Shown here: positions 8,265-16,859 of the stretch, piece after piece
Layout: every line of letters begins with the position of its first letter
How positions within the stretch are numbered: the stretch's first letter is position 1
Source of the DNA: Chloroflexota bacterium
GTDB taxonomy: Bacteria; Chloroflexota; UBA11872
Assembly (NCBI GenBank): GCA_028873795.1
Contig: JAPPNP010000032.1
Location: 1-52,063 of the forward strand
Reading direction: 5' to 3'
Length of the DNA stretch: 52,063 nt
Notes under the pieces: generated by a model
Databases searched by the model: none
The model's input: only the letters and a program-made list of their open reading frames with translations
Told to the model about the DNA's origin: nothing
Position numbers and translations under genes: made by a program

Positions 8265-9833
8265 CTACCCCGCCATTACTCGCGCGTGAATCGAGTTCAC
8301 AACCGTGTGGGCCGCCAGCGCGGCGCCCTCCTGCCAGCCGGGCAGCGCGGTGATCTGGTCGCCGGCGAAGTAGACGGCGCCGTCGGGGGCGAGGATCTCG
8401 GCCGGGGGTTGGTAGCTCTCGGGCCAGGCGCCGAGTTGATAGGGCGCCTTGAGCCAGGCGCGGCTGACTCCCGACTCGATCTCATCCGCGTAGCCGGGAT
8501 GCAGGTGCTCGCCCTCGGCGATGGCGGTTCGCAGGCGCTCCGGCAGGGACATGTTCGCCCACCGCTCGCCCTGACCGGGGAAGTCGTCCCAGATGTAGGC
8601 GCCCATGACGACGCCCTTCTCGCGGTGGTATCCGTTCGCCGGGTACCAGATTTGGGTGATGTCCTGGTCCGTCCAGGAGATGCCGCCATAGATGGCATGG
8701 TCGTCTTCCCAGAAGCGGCGGCGAGCTTGAAAGCCGATCTTGACCGCGGGCACGAAGGCGACGGACTCGATGGCGGCCTGGGTCTCGGGGGAGAAATCGT
8801 TCGGAATGTCCTTGAGCACCGGCGCCGGGATGGTGCAGATGACGAAGTCGGCGTCGAGGGCTTCGCTAACCCCGCTGCGTTGATTCCGGTGGACTACGCG
8901 GGCGCCGTCGGCGGTCTTGCGAATCTCCTCGACGGGGCTGTTGTAGCGGATGATCCGCCGGACCCGCGTCTCGAAGGCCTTGGCGATGGCGTCCATGCCG
9001 CCGACGGGCTGGAACAGGGTTGGGTTCTGGTTGAGGAATTGGCTGAAGTGGAGCTTGTATTCCCAGAACTCCGAGCGCAGCAGCTCGCTGAAGTCCAGGG
9101 GATCGTTGACGTCACCCGGCGCGAGCCCCGCGTGGACGGATTCGCCCTGATAGCCGCCGCGGTTCGAGCCGGCGTACAGATAGTCGGCGTCCAGGCCGCC
9201 GAACTCGACCAGCATGGGCAGCAGGCGCTCCTTGTCGTCGGCGGTGAGGTCGTCGTCCAGCGCGTTGCGGTTGATGGCCTTGGCCAGCAACTCGGCGATG
9301 TAGCCGCGCTGGTCGGTCATCACCCGCCGCCCCACCACGGGCTGGCCGTCGAACCGCTCGGCGTTGTGGAAAAAGGCGCCGCGGTTGTCGTTGGTGAACA
9401 TCTCGAGCTCGACGCCAAATTCCTTGCAATACCCGAGGATGATGCGGTGGTGATAGGGAATCCGGGCGGGACCGAGGTTGGCGTAGAGATGGTCCTCGTG
9501 GTCGAAGTCGACCCACTGCCGGCTGTCCACCTCGTGGATCACGTCGCCCGCGCGTGCGGTCAGGTTGCGGCCGCCGGCGCGACCGGTGGCTTCGAGGATG
9601 GTGCAGTGGTAGCCCGCCTTGGATAGCTCGTAGGCCGCCGTCATACCTGAGATGCCGGCGCCCAGGATCACGACGCGCCTGCCGTAGCCTGAGCCGTCGG
9701 GCAGGTCCGGCGTGGCCGCCTGCGCGCTTTCCGGGCCCAGCAGGCCCAGCGTGTTCATGGTGTGGTAGGTCGCGGCCACGCCGGCGGCCGAACCGACCAG
9801 GCGCAGAAACTGCCGTTTGGTCAGGCGCGTCAT
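8265..9833 (-). CDS. Exported FAD-dependent amine oxidase, 522 aa
   Basis: Flavin amine oxidase or L-amino-acid-oxidase-like enzyme. The N-terminus has a KRQFLRLVGSAAG stretch and a hydrophobic core ending in AQAA, suggesting an exported (possibly Tat-type, Lys-Arg variant) precursor. The dinucleotide-binding motif VVILGAGISGMTAAYEL (about residues 55-71) is followed by EATGRAGGR. The C-terminus has the FAD-contact segment YFAGDQITALPGWQEGA. It would oxidise an amine or amino acid to the imine with H2O2 release; the substrate is unknown. I prefer the ATG at 9833 (MTRLTKRQF) to an upstream one at 9923. Confidence 0.82.
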   Translation of the reverse strand: MTRLTKRQFLRLVGSAAGVAATYHTMNTLGLLGPESAQAATPDLPDGSGYGRRVVILGAGISGMTAAYELSKAGYHCTILEATGRAGGRNLTARAGDVIHEVDSRQWVDFDHEDHLYANLGPARIPYHHRIILGYCKEFGVELEMFTNDNRGAFFHNAERFDGQPVVGRRVMTDQRGYIAELLAKAINRNALDDDLTADDKERLLPMLVEFGGLDADYLYAGSNRGGYQGESVHAGLAPGDVNDPLDFSELLRSEFWEYKLHFSQFLNQNPTLFQPVGGMDAIAKAFETRVRRIIRYNSPVEEIRKTADGARVVHRNQRSGVSEALDADFVICTIPAPVLKDIPNDFSPETQAAIESVAFVPAVKIGFQARRRFWEDDHAIYGGISWTDQDITQIWYPANGYHREKGVVMGAYIWDDFPGQGERWANMSLPERLRTAIAEGEHLHPGYADEIESGVSRAWLKAPYQLGAWPESYQPPAEILAPDGAVYFAGDQITALPGWQEGAALAAHTVVNSIHARVMAG

Positions 9834-9956
9834 TTTCGAACTGCTTTCGTAATCGGCATGCCGGTGTCTTCCACGCAGCCGCTGATCAGCGCAGATCGTG
9901 GGCGGCGACTGCGCTTCCACCAAGCGCCGCGATTCGCTCTCTGCGACGTTGGGCCA

Positions 9957-11015
9957 TTATGCCCGAGCGTTCCACATCTCGGCGCGTCGCATGAAGATTT
10001 CGGCATCGTTGAGCCACTCGGCATAGCCGATGCGCCGGTCGTCCGTCAGCCAGGCAATTCGCTCGTCGAGGCAGGTAGCCAACGCGGCGTCTTCGACGGC
10101 GAGGGTGAAACCGCCATGCTCGACCTGCGCGTCGAGCGCCGTGACCACGAACGCGCCGCTGGCGTCGCGGGCGGTGTTGCGATTGCCGACCTCGCCCCGG
10201 GCGATGGCGTCGATCCGGCCGTCACGCAGGGCCTCGAGCAGCTCGGTTTCGCCGGCGTCGTCGCCCAGGTAGATCACTTGGGGCAGGCTGGCCGACGGGG
10301 GATCGAGACGTTGGCGACCATCGAGGTTCAATGACGCGCCGGCGGCGGTGATCGTATAGGCGGCGCTGCCGTCGGCAACAATCGTGCCGCGCGGGGTTTC
10401 CACGCGCGTCCCAGCGACCAGTGCGCCGTGGGCGTCCGCGAGGCCCGTGAGCTCGAGCAGGCGGGCCTCTCCCGTGGTTCCGGCCAGCGCCCCGACTCGC
10501 ACGTCGCGACGCAAGTCGTCGAAGCCGGCCAAGCGCTCGGCATCGGCGGCGCGCACGAGCAAGGACTGGCGAAATGCGATGTGGCCGGACGTAAAGACGA
10601 CGGCAGGCTGGCCGGCGGCGTCTCGGGTGCGCGAGTCGAGGATCGTGATCCCACCGCCGATCAGGTCGTAGTCGGGGCCGGCGGAATGCAGCCAGATGTC
10701 GTCCCAGGCGGCGATGCCGCGGCGGACAAACGACAGCCCCGTGTCGTCCATAGCTTCGAGCGCGGTTACCAGGTCGGCTTCATAGCCAAGGTGTGTATTG
10801 AATCCGGCGGAAGCGGGATCTTCGTCGGCGCTGTAGCTCACGGGCGCGAAGAACGCGTAGAAGCCCATGGTCAGCGGTTGGCCGCCGTCCGTGCACGCCT
10901 CGCCGGGGGACGCGTCTTCTCCGCACGCGGCTAAGCCGAGGAGGGCCAGCAGGGCAACGCCAAGCGCGACCGCCCGGGCGAGCGCGACGGATGGCGGCGC
11001 TATCGTTGGGCGCAT
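9957..11015 (-). CDS. Solute-binding lipoprotein (family 3-like), 352 aa
   Basis: The N-terminal hydrophobic helix ends in the lipobox LGLAAC (Cys about residue 31), so it is a lipid-anchored exported protein. The mature part reads like a bacterial extracellular solute-binding protein family 3: an early GFYAFFAPVSY, GYEADLVTALEAM, DLIGGGITILDSR, RQSLLVRA, and a C-terminal DGRIDAIARGEVGN. This family delivers amino acids or similar solutes to ABC importers. No permease or ATPase gene lies beside it, so its transporter must be elsewhere or it acts as a sensor. The ATG at 11015 begins MRPTIAPPS. Confidence 0.78.
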   Translation of the reverse strand: MRPTIAPPSVALARAVALGVALLALLGLAACGEDASPGEACTDGGQPLTMGFYAFFAPVSYSADEDPASAGFNTHLGYEADLVTALEAMDDTGLSFVRRGIAAWDDIWLHSAGPDYDLIGGGITILDSRTRDAAGQPAVVFTSGHIAFRQSLLVRAADAERLAGFDDLRRDVRVGALAGTTGEARLLELTGLADAHGALVAGTRVETPRGTIVADGSAAYTITAAGASLNLDGRQRLDPPSASLPQVIYLGDDAGETELLEALRDGRIDAIARGEVGNRNTARDASGAFVVTALDAQVEHGGFTLAVEDAALATCLDERIAWLTDDRRIGYAEWLNDAEIFMRRAEMWNARA

Positions 11016-11049
11016 GGCCGCGTTGATGCGGTGGCCGCGTCCGGCGTGC

Positions 11050-11898
11050 TCAAGGCAGCTGGTAGAAGTCCATCGCGTTGCCGCCCAGCACCGCCGCGCG
11101 CTCGCTCGGATTCAGGCGATCAAGGGCAGCTGTGACCCGATGAAACGTGTCCTCGTAGGAGGCCGCCATCAGGGCCACCGGCCAGTCGCTGCCCCAGATC
11201 AGCCGATTGATGTCGAACGCGTCGAGCACGGTGTCGACCGCGTGCTGGATCGTCTCGGTCGTCGGGGCGGACAGGCACTCGGTGAGCAGCCCCGAGACTT
11301 TCACCCGCAGGTGCTCGTAGGGCGCCAGCGCGAGCATGCCCTCGCGCCAGGCGGACAGGTCGCCCGATTCGAACGGCGGCTTGGCCATGTGGTCCACAAT
11401 CAGCTTCCCGCCGTCGTTCTCCCGCGCGATGGCGGGAATGTGGGGCAGATGCGGCGTCTTAACGAGCAGCTCCACGATGTAGCCCCGCGAAATCACCGTG
11501 CGAATGCCGCGGCGCACGTCGTCGCGCGCCAGCCAGGCGGTGTCGGGCATGTTCTCGGCCCCGGCGCGCAGGCCTTTGAACCAGGGACTGCGCGCCAGCA
11601 CGTCCAGCCTCGCCTCGAGATTGGGGGCGGTGAGATCCAGATTGGCGATCACGCCGACCACGAAGTCGTACTCCTCGCAGAGGTCGAGGTACCAGGGCTG
11701 CTCGGCCCACGCCGTGCTCGCCTCGACGATCACCGAGCGATGCACGCCCGCGGCGTCCATGTGCGGCTTGAGGGTGGATGGCGTGAATGTCTGGCGCAGC
11801 GTGTCGGGAATCGAGTCGTCCATCCAGGGCAAGTGGGACCGTCCGATCACCCAGTAATGGTTGTGGGCGTCGACGACCAGCGGCGCGTCAGGCGTCAT
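11050..11898 (-). CDS. Amidohydrolase family 2 (TIM-barrel), 282 aa
   Basis: Begins with the family's metal motif DAHNHYWVIGR (residues about 10-20), followed by EAS at about 60, GVIANLDL and KGLR in the middle, a VDHMAKPP metal-ligand segment, VKVSGLL, and the C-terminal LIWGSDWPV with the catalytic Asp. This is the COG3618 type, which includes L-fuconolactonase-like and other sugar-lactone hydrolases. Substrate undetermined. It sits 34 bp upstream of the lipoprotein gene (same strand), so the two may be co-transcribed. The ATG at 11898 is supported by the family-typical start. Confidence 0.85.
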   Translation of the reverse strand: MTPDAPLVVDAHNHYWVIGRSHLPWMDDSIPDTLRQTFTPSTLKPHMDAAGVHRSVIVEASTAWAEQPWYLDLCEEYDFVVGVIANLDLTAPNLEARLDVLARSPWFKGLRAGAENMPDTAWLARDDVRRGIRTVISRGYIVELLVKTPHLPHIPAIARENDGGKLIVDHMAKPPFESGDLSAWREGMLALAPYEHLRVKVSGLLTECLSAPTTETIQHAVDTVLDAFDINRLIWGSDWPVALMAASYEDTFHRVTAALDRLNPSERAAVLGGNAMDFYQLP

Positions 11899-11949
11899 GG
11901 CTGAACTTTCACACGCGCGGAACGTCCGAGGGTACCAACGTGCTCAGGG

Positions 11950-12777
11950 TCAGGTTTCGGATGCAGCGTGCTCGCCGATCGGCTTGCCGCAGTGAGGGCA
12001 TGCCGGTTGTCGCCTCGCGCTCCGCCGGGCCTCGAGTTCGTCCACGAATGCCGAGCCCAGGATGCCGGCCGGCAAGGCGAAGAGCCCGATGCCAAAGAGC
12101 GCAACCACGGCGCCCAGGATTCGGCCGAGCGGCGTCGCCGGCGCCAGGTCGCCGTAGCCCACCGTGGTCAGCGTCACCATGCCCCACCACATGGCGGCGG
12201 GGATGCTATCGAAGCCCTCGGGCTGGGCGTCGCGCTCCGCCAGATACATCAGCACCGACGCCATGAACAGGAGGATGAACGTGACGAACAGCGTGGAGAG
12301 CAGGGCGTTCCGCCGGCTGCGAAGGACCGTGCCGATAATCTCCACGGACTCGGAGTAGCGCGTGATCTTGACCAGCCGGAACACTCGAAGGAGGCGAAGC
12401 GAGCGCACGAAGCGAAGGTCGGCGGTCACGAGCAGTGGGATATAGAACGGCAGGATGGCGATCAGGTCCATCAGCACCAACGGTTGGACCGCGAACCGTA
12501 GCCGTCCCTTCACCGGATGCGCATAGTCGGGGTCTTCCGTGCACGCCCACACGCGCACGAGGTATTCCGCGGTGAAGATCGCCACGGACACGATCTCGAA
12601 CACCAGAAAGGCGCCGCTGGCCTGCTCGCCCAGGGGCGCGACCGTCTCGAGGGCGATTGCCAGCAGGTTGAGGCCGATGAGCGTGATAAGGACGGTGTCG
12701 AACAGGTGGCTTGGGCGGTCGCCTTCGGGCGTCGGCTCGACGATTTCGTAGGCGCGGCGCTTTACCCGGCTATACAT
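11950..12777 (-). CDS. Voltage-gated potassium channel (Kv-like), 275 aa
   Basis: Six-TM potassium channel. S4 carries the Arg ladder R122, R125, R128, R131, R134, R140 (LRFVRSLRLLRVFRLVKITR), and the pore filter TTVGYGD is at 204-210 before the S6 helix (about 218-245). It would conduct K+ under voltage control. The short C-terminal tail contains CPHCGKPIGEH (about 260-270), half of a zinc-ribbon-like motif, which is not part of the core channel family. Length resembles prokaryotic KvAP/Kch types without an RCK domain. The ATG at 12777 starts MYSRVKRRAYEIVEP. Confidence 0.9.
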   Translation of the reverse strand: MYSRVKRRAYEIVEPTPEGDRPSHLFDTVLITLIGLNLLAIALETVAPLGEQASGAFLVFEIVSVAIFTAEYLVRVWACTEDPDYAHPVKGRLRFAVQPLVLMDLIAILPFYIPLLVTADLRFVRSLRLLRVFRLVKITRYSESVEIIGTVLRSRRNALLSTLFVTFILLFMASVLMYLAERDAQPEGFDSIPAAMWWGMVTLTTVGYGDLAPATPLGRILGAVVALFGIGLFALPAGILGSAFVDELEARRSARRQPACPHCGKPIGEHAASET

Positions 12778-13014
12778 CAGGCGCTGTTCTCGGTGATCGT
12801 GCGCCTACGGCGTACCGGCCGAGCCGCTCCCTGTCAATGTGGCCAGGATCTGAGGTGCTGGCTGGCCCAGGTCCGTCACTCCGGCGGAAGCCGGAATCCA
12901 GTCCGGGCGTAGCGGAGGGCGGTTCGCGAACCGCCCCTACCGAATACCTTCAATCGTTTCGGAGGGCGGAAAGGCGACCAAGCGGACTTGCGAAAGCCAG
13001 GTGCCCCGCCACGC
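12778..13014. repeat. Intergenic repeats between channel gene and ubiX
   Basis: A CATTCC-type REP variant at 12873-12905 (CACTCCGGCGGAAGCCGGAA) is followed at 12915-12940 by a GTAGGGGC-family hairpin in reverse orientation (GGCGGTTCGCGAACCGCC, then CCTAC). No gene is visible between the two minus-strand operons. Confidence 0.65.
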
Positions 13015-13626
13015 CTACGCCCAGCGGTGCTCCTCGGACGGCGCCTCGATCACGCCCAGGGCTTGCAGCATCCGGTCCACCAGCGCGTCCACAATGTCGC
13101 TGACCTTCGAGGGCCGAAGGTAAAAGGCCGGTTCCGGCGGCAACACCGTGGCGCCGGCCTCGGCCAGCGTCAGCAAGTTGCGCAGGTGGATGATGGAGAG
13201 CGGCGTCTCTCGCGGCACGACGACCAGGCGGCGCTTCTCCTTGAGCGTCACGTCGGCGGCGCGATGGAGCAGGTTGGTTCCCGCGCCGCTGGCCAGCGCG
13301 CCAAGCGTCGCCATGCTGCAGGGAACGATGAGCATGCCACGCACCGGATAGCTGCCGCTCGAGATCGGCGCCGCGACGTCCTGCGGCCGGTGCACGGTTA
13401 CGTCGCCGTCTGATATCCAGCGGGCCGTTGCGTCGCGAAAGCGCTCCTGCATCTCGTGGTGCCACATCAGCTCGCCGTAGTCGCTGCACACGACTTCGAG
13501 CCGCTCGCCGCGGCGCAGCAGCGCCTTGGCCGCCGCGTCGGCCAGCACCGCGCCCGTCGCCCCCGAAATCCCCAGGATCAGACTGGGGCGCGGCCCTCCG
13601 TGGTCAGGCAACCCACACGCCGGCAA
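13015..13626 (-). CDS. ubiX: UbiX-like flavin prenyltransferase, 203 aa
   Basis: Makes the prenylated FMN cofactor used by UbiD-type decarboxylases. Visible motifs: LILGISGATGAVLADAAAKAL (FMN binding, about residues 16-36), the basic stretch KEKRRLVVVPRETPLS and IHLRNLLTLAEAGATVLPPEPAFY (about 130-170), and the C-terminal IVDALVDRMLQALG. Length fits the family. Its start overlaps the end of ubiA by 23 bp, and the ubiD partner lies just upstream on the same strand, consistent with one co-expressed unit. Confidence 0.92.
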   Translation of the reverse strand: MPACGLPDHGGPRPSLILGISGATGAVLADAAAKALLRRGERLEVVCSDYGELMWHHEMQERFRDATARWISDGDVTVHRPQDVAAPISSGSYPVRGMLIVPCSMATLGALASGAGTNLLHRAADVTLKEKRRLVVVPRETPLSIIHLRNLLTLAEAGATVLPPEPAFYLRPSKVSDIVDALVDRMLQALGVIEAPSEEHRWA

Positions 13627-14470
13627 TGGTGAACACCAGCGCGGTGACCGCCACGTAACCGTTCATGTTGAAGAAGGCCAGGTTGAGCCGCGACAGGTCG
13701 TTGCGCAGCAGGGCATGCTCATAGATGAGCAGCGCGCCGATAAGCCCGACGCCCACCCAATAGGGCCACGACAGCGGCGCGATCAGCCCCAGCACGATCA
13801 GGACCACCACCGTCAGCGCGTGCGACGCCCGCGCCACCTGCAGCGCGCGCCGCGTGCCGAACCGCGCCGGCACGGAGTGGAGCCCCCGCTTGCGGTCGAA
13901 GCCCAGGTCCTGCAGGGAGTAGAGAACGTCGAACCCCGCAATCCAGAACATCACCACCAGCGCCAGCACGATGGCTTCGGCCCCGATTTCGCCGCGTACG
14001 GCGATCCAGCCGCCCACGGGCGCGATGCCGTCGGCGAGTCCCAAGATCCAATGGCTCAACCACGTGAACCGCTTGGTGAACGAGTAGAGCGTGACGGTGA
14101 CCATGGCCACCGGCGCCAGCGCCAGGGCCAGGAGGTTGAGCTGCCACGCGGCGATGTGCAGCAGGGCAAAGCCCGCCGACGCCAGCCCCAGCATCTCGAC
14201 ACGCGACATCCGGCCCGCGGGCAGGGCGCGTTCGGCGGTGCGCGGATTGGCCGCGTCGATTCTTGCGTCGATCAGCCGGTTGGCCGCCATGGCGCCCGTG
14301 CGCGCGCCGGCCATGGCGACGGTGATCCACAGGAAAGTGCGCCACCCGGGCCAGCCGTCCTGCGCCAGCACCATCCCCAGGAAGGCAAACGGCAGCGCGA
14401 AGATCGTGTGCTCGAACTTGATCGCGTCGAGATACAAGCGCAGACGCATCGCGGCGGCGGCCGGGTTCAT
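13604..14470 (-). CDS. ubiA: UbiA-family prenyltransferase, 288 aa
   Basis: Membrane prenyltransferase that attaches a polyprenyl tail to an aromatic acid. The first Asp-rich motif is NRLIDARIDAANPRTAERALP (about residues 64-84) and the second DVLYSLQDLGFDRKRGLHSVP (about 182-202), separated by multiple hydrophobic helices. Together with ubiD and ubiX on both sides it fits quinone biosynthesis. In bacteria of this kind it may be the futalosine-pathway menaquinone branch (MqnP-like), but the window does not contain the other mqn genes, so this is an inference. The ATG at 14470. Confidence 0.9.
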   Translation of the reverse strand: MNPAAAAMRLRLYLDAIKFEHTIFALPFAFLGMVLAQDGWPGWRTFLWITVAMAGARTGAMAANRLIDARIDAANPRTAERALPAGRMSRVEMLGLASAGFALLHIAAWQLNLLALALAPVAMVTVTLYSFTKRFTWLSHWILGLADGIAPVGGWIAVRGEIGAEAIVLALVVMFWIAGFDVLYSLQDLGFDRKRGLHSVPARFGTRRALQVARASHALTVVVLIVLGLIAPLSWPYWVGVGLIGALLIYEHALLRNDLSRLNLAFFNMNGYVAVTALVFTIAGVWVA

Positions 14471-14545
14471 TCGCGGCTCGTGCAGTCGGGTGGAGCTACC
14501 CAGAGCCTAGCGCGTCGCGCGGCGGCGCACATCCCAGTTTTCTTC

Positions 14546-15997
14546 CTAGATGCCATAGCTGGTCCACCGTTCGTCGACCCGCCGCACGACGTTTTCGTCC
14601 ATCACGATGTCCGGAGGCCACTCACGGGGAAACCCTTCCTCGGGCAGCTTGCGGGTGGCGTCGATGCCGAGCTTCCCGCCCACGTTCGGCTGGGTCGTGG
14701 CGAACTCCAGCGCATCCATCACGCCCTGGGCGTGCTCCGTGTCCCTGCCGGGTTCCGTATTCGCCCCGACGCGCCAGAGGACCTCGCTCAGATCGTGCAC
14801 GTCCACGTCGGCGTCCACCACGATCACGTACTTGGTGAACATCAGCTGACCCGTGCCCCAAATGGCGTGCATGACTTTGCGCGCCTGTCCCGGATAGCGT
14901 TTGCGAATCGACACGATGGCGAAGTTGTGAAACACGCCGTGGACGGGCAGGTTCATGTCCACGATTTCGGGAATCACGAGGCGCACCAGCGGCAGGAAGA
15001 GCCGCTCGGTGGCCTTGCCGATCCATCCATCCTCCATAGGCGGGCGCCCGACGATGGTGGAGACGTAGACCGGATCGCGCCGCCGCGTGACCGCCGTCAG
15101 ATGGAACACCGGATAGGGCTCGGCGAGTGAGTAGTAGCCGACGTGGTCCCCGAACGGGCCCTCCATGCGGGACTCGGCGGGATCGACGTATCCCTCGAGC
15201 ACGATTTCGGCGCGGGCTGGGACCAGGATGTCGACAGTCTGCGCGGGGACCATCTCGACCGATGACCCCCGCAGGAATCCGGCGAATACCAGCTCGTCGA
15301 CATCCGGTGGCAGGGGCGCCGTGGCGGAGTACAAGAGCACCGGATCGGCGCCGATGGCGATGGCGACCTCCATTCGGGTGCTCGCCTCGCCGCTGCGGCG
15401 CCAGTGCTCCGCCCCACCCTTGTGCAGTTGCCAGTGCATGCCCAGCGTTTGCGGGTCGAAGACCTGCAAGCGGTACATGCCCATGTTCCGCTTGCCGCTG
15501 GCCGGATCGTGGGTGAACACCAGCGGCATGGTGATGTATGGGCCGCCGTCCTCCGGCCAGCAGGTCGGAATGGGCAGGCCGTCCAGCGTGGGAGCCGCCG
15601 TCTCGACGACGTCTTGCACCGGACCGGCGCGCACCGTGCGCGGGCCGATGCGGCCGATGTGCACGATCTCGCCCAGGGTCCGCAGCTTGCCCCAGATGCC
15701 GGCGGGCGGCGGACTCATGGCGAGGTTCAGCAGGTGCTCGATGCGGGTTTCCAATTCGGACCAGTCGTCCACGCCCAGGGCCCAGGCCATCCGCTGCTGG
15801 GTGCCAAGCAGGTTGATCGCCAGCGGCACGTCTGAGCCCTTCACGTTTTCGAACAGCAGCGCCGGGCCGTCCGCCTTCATGACCCGGTCGGCGACTTCGG
15901 TGATCTCGAGATGGGGGTCGACCTCGACTTGGATCCGCCGCAATTGCCCCTGCTGCTCAACGTGGTCGATGAATGCGCGCAGGTCTTGAAAAGCCAT
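14546..15997 (-). CDS. ubiD: UbiD family decarboxylase, 483 aa
   Basis: Reversible aromatic-acid decarboxylase using prenylated FMN. Starts MAFQDLRAFIDHVEQQGQLR, with the family signatures HRRI-like GTQQRMAWALG, TCWPEDGGPYITMPLVFTHDP, and the catalytic region RMEGPFGDHVGYYS, plus a C-terminal DVDVHDLSEVLWR and KLPEEGFPREWPPDI. Length is typical (about 490 aa). The ATG at 15997 lies 7 bp after the HAD gene; a further in-frame upstream extension is Pro/Arg-rich and overlaps that gene, so I exclude it. It heads the ubiD-ubiA-ubiX unit. Confidence 0.92.
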   Translation of the reverse strand: MAFQDLRAFIDHVEQQGQLRRIQVEVDPHLEITEVADRVMKADGPALLFENVKGSDVPLAINLLGTQQRMAWALGVDDWSELETRIEHLLNLAMSPPPAGIWGKLRTLGEIVHIGRIGPRTVRAGPVQDVVETAAPTLDGLPIPTCWPEDGGPYITMPLVFTHDPASGKRNMGMYRLQVFDPQTLGMHWQLHKGGAEHWRRSGEASTRMEVAIAIGADPVLLYSATAPLPPDVDELVFAGFLRGSSVEMVPAQTVDILVPARAEIVLEGYVDPAESRMEGPFGDHVGYYSLAEPYPVFHLTAVTRRRDPVYVSTIVGRPPMEDGWIGKATERLFLPLVRLVIPEIVDMNLPVHGVFHNFAIVSIRKRYPGQARKVMHAIWGTGQLMFTKYVIVVDADVDVHDLSEVLWRVGANTEPGRDTEHAQGVMDALEFATTQPNVGGKLGIDATRKLPEEGFPREWPPDIVMDENVVRRVDERWTSYGI

Positions 15998-16004
15998 GGG
16001 ACTT

Positions 16005-16859
16005 CTAAATCTCGACCAGCGCGGGCAGCGGCAGGTCGAAAAGCGACTCGATAACGTGGTCCGGCCGTTGGTCGGCGGGTGCGGCGGCGGCTTCGGCAGC
16101 CGACGTGGTGCCGGTGAGGACCAGCACCGACTCGGCGCCGATGGCACGCGCGCCGGCGATGTCCGCGGTCAGCATGTCGCCCACTACCACCAGGTTGGCC
16201 GCCTCGACCCCCGCCCGGTCCAGGATGACCTGGAACATGTGGGCCGACGGTTTGCCCACGATGACCGGCTCCTGCCCGGTGACCGCCGCTACGGCGGCCG
16301 TCATCGCCCCGGCGCCCGGAATCGGACCGCTGGGCGTCGGGTATTGCGGGTCGGTGTTTACGGCCAGGTATTCGGCGCCGTCCATGATGATCGCGCGGGT
16401 CGCGCGCCGCAGCCGCTCGTAGGTCAATCCAAAGTCCACGCCGACCACGACGACCGCCGGAACGTCGTCGCCGTCCCAGGTCGCCAACTCGTAGCCGGCG
16501 TCCGCAATCTGCGTTGCCAGGCTCTGGCCGCCCAGCACGAGCACGCGGCACGGCGCTGGGTGGTGCGCGCGCAGGTAGGACACGGTGGCGACCACCGCCG
16601 ACACGATGCTCTCGGGTCCGGCGTTGATGCCCAGCCCCTGCAGCTTGGCCGCCAATTCCAACGGCGTCTCACGCGAGTTGTTGGTGATGAAAAGCGTCGG
16701 GAGCCCCAGATGCTGCACCGAGGCCACGGCTTCGGCCGCGCCGGGAATCAGCTCGGGACCGCGGTAGACCACGCCGTCCATGTCGAAGGCGACGGCGCGC
16801 CGCCGAATCGGAACGAGCGCCGGCGCGTGATCGTGCCGGTGCGGCGCGGCCGATTGCAT
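16005..16859 (-). CDS. HAD-IIA family phosphatase (NagD-like), 284 aa
   Basis: HAD hydrolase of the capping-type IIA. Motif I is AFDMDGVVYRGPELIPGA, motif II LFITNNS, motif III lysine in VIVGKPSAHMF, and motif IV VVVGDMLTADIAGARAIGAESVLVLTG. Such enzymes dephosphorylate nucleotides, sugar phosphates or 2-phosphoglycolate; the true substrate cannot be inferred. The start is set at the ATG at 16859, which overlaps the TGA of the upstream dehydrogenase (TGATG), giving coupling. It lies between the dehydrogenase and ubiD in one unit. Confidence 0.88.
   Translation of the reverse strand: MQSAAPHRHDHAPALVPIRRRAVAFDMDGVVYRGPELIPGAAEAVASVQHLGLPTLFITNNSRETPLELAAKLQGLGINAGPESIVSAVVATVSYLRAHHPAPCRVLVLGGQSLATQIADAGYELATWDGDDVPAVVVVGVDFGLTYERLRRATRAIIMDGAEYLAVNTDPQYPTPSGPIPGAGAMTAAVAAVTGQEPVIVGKPSAHMFQVILDRAGVEAANLVVVGDMLTADIAGARAIGAESVLVLTGTTSAAEAAAAPADQRPDHVIESLFDLPLPALVEI

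Noticed and set aside
7632-9626. Long plus-strand frame over the DUF429 and amine oxidase genes
   Set aside because: Antisense shadow of two recognisable proteins; composition lacks any domain.
13526-15130. 534-codon plus-strand frame over ubiA, ubiX and ubiD
   Set aside because: Histidine- and Arg-rich product with no domain; the opposite strand has three textbook enzymes.
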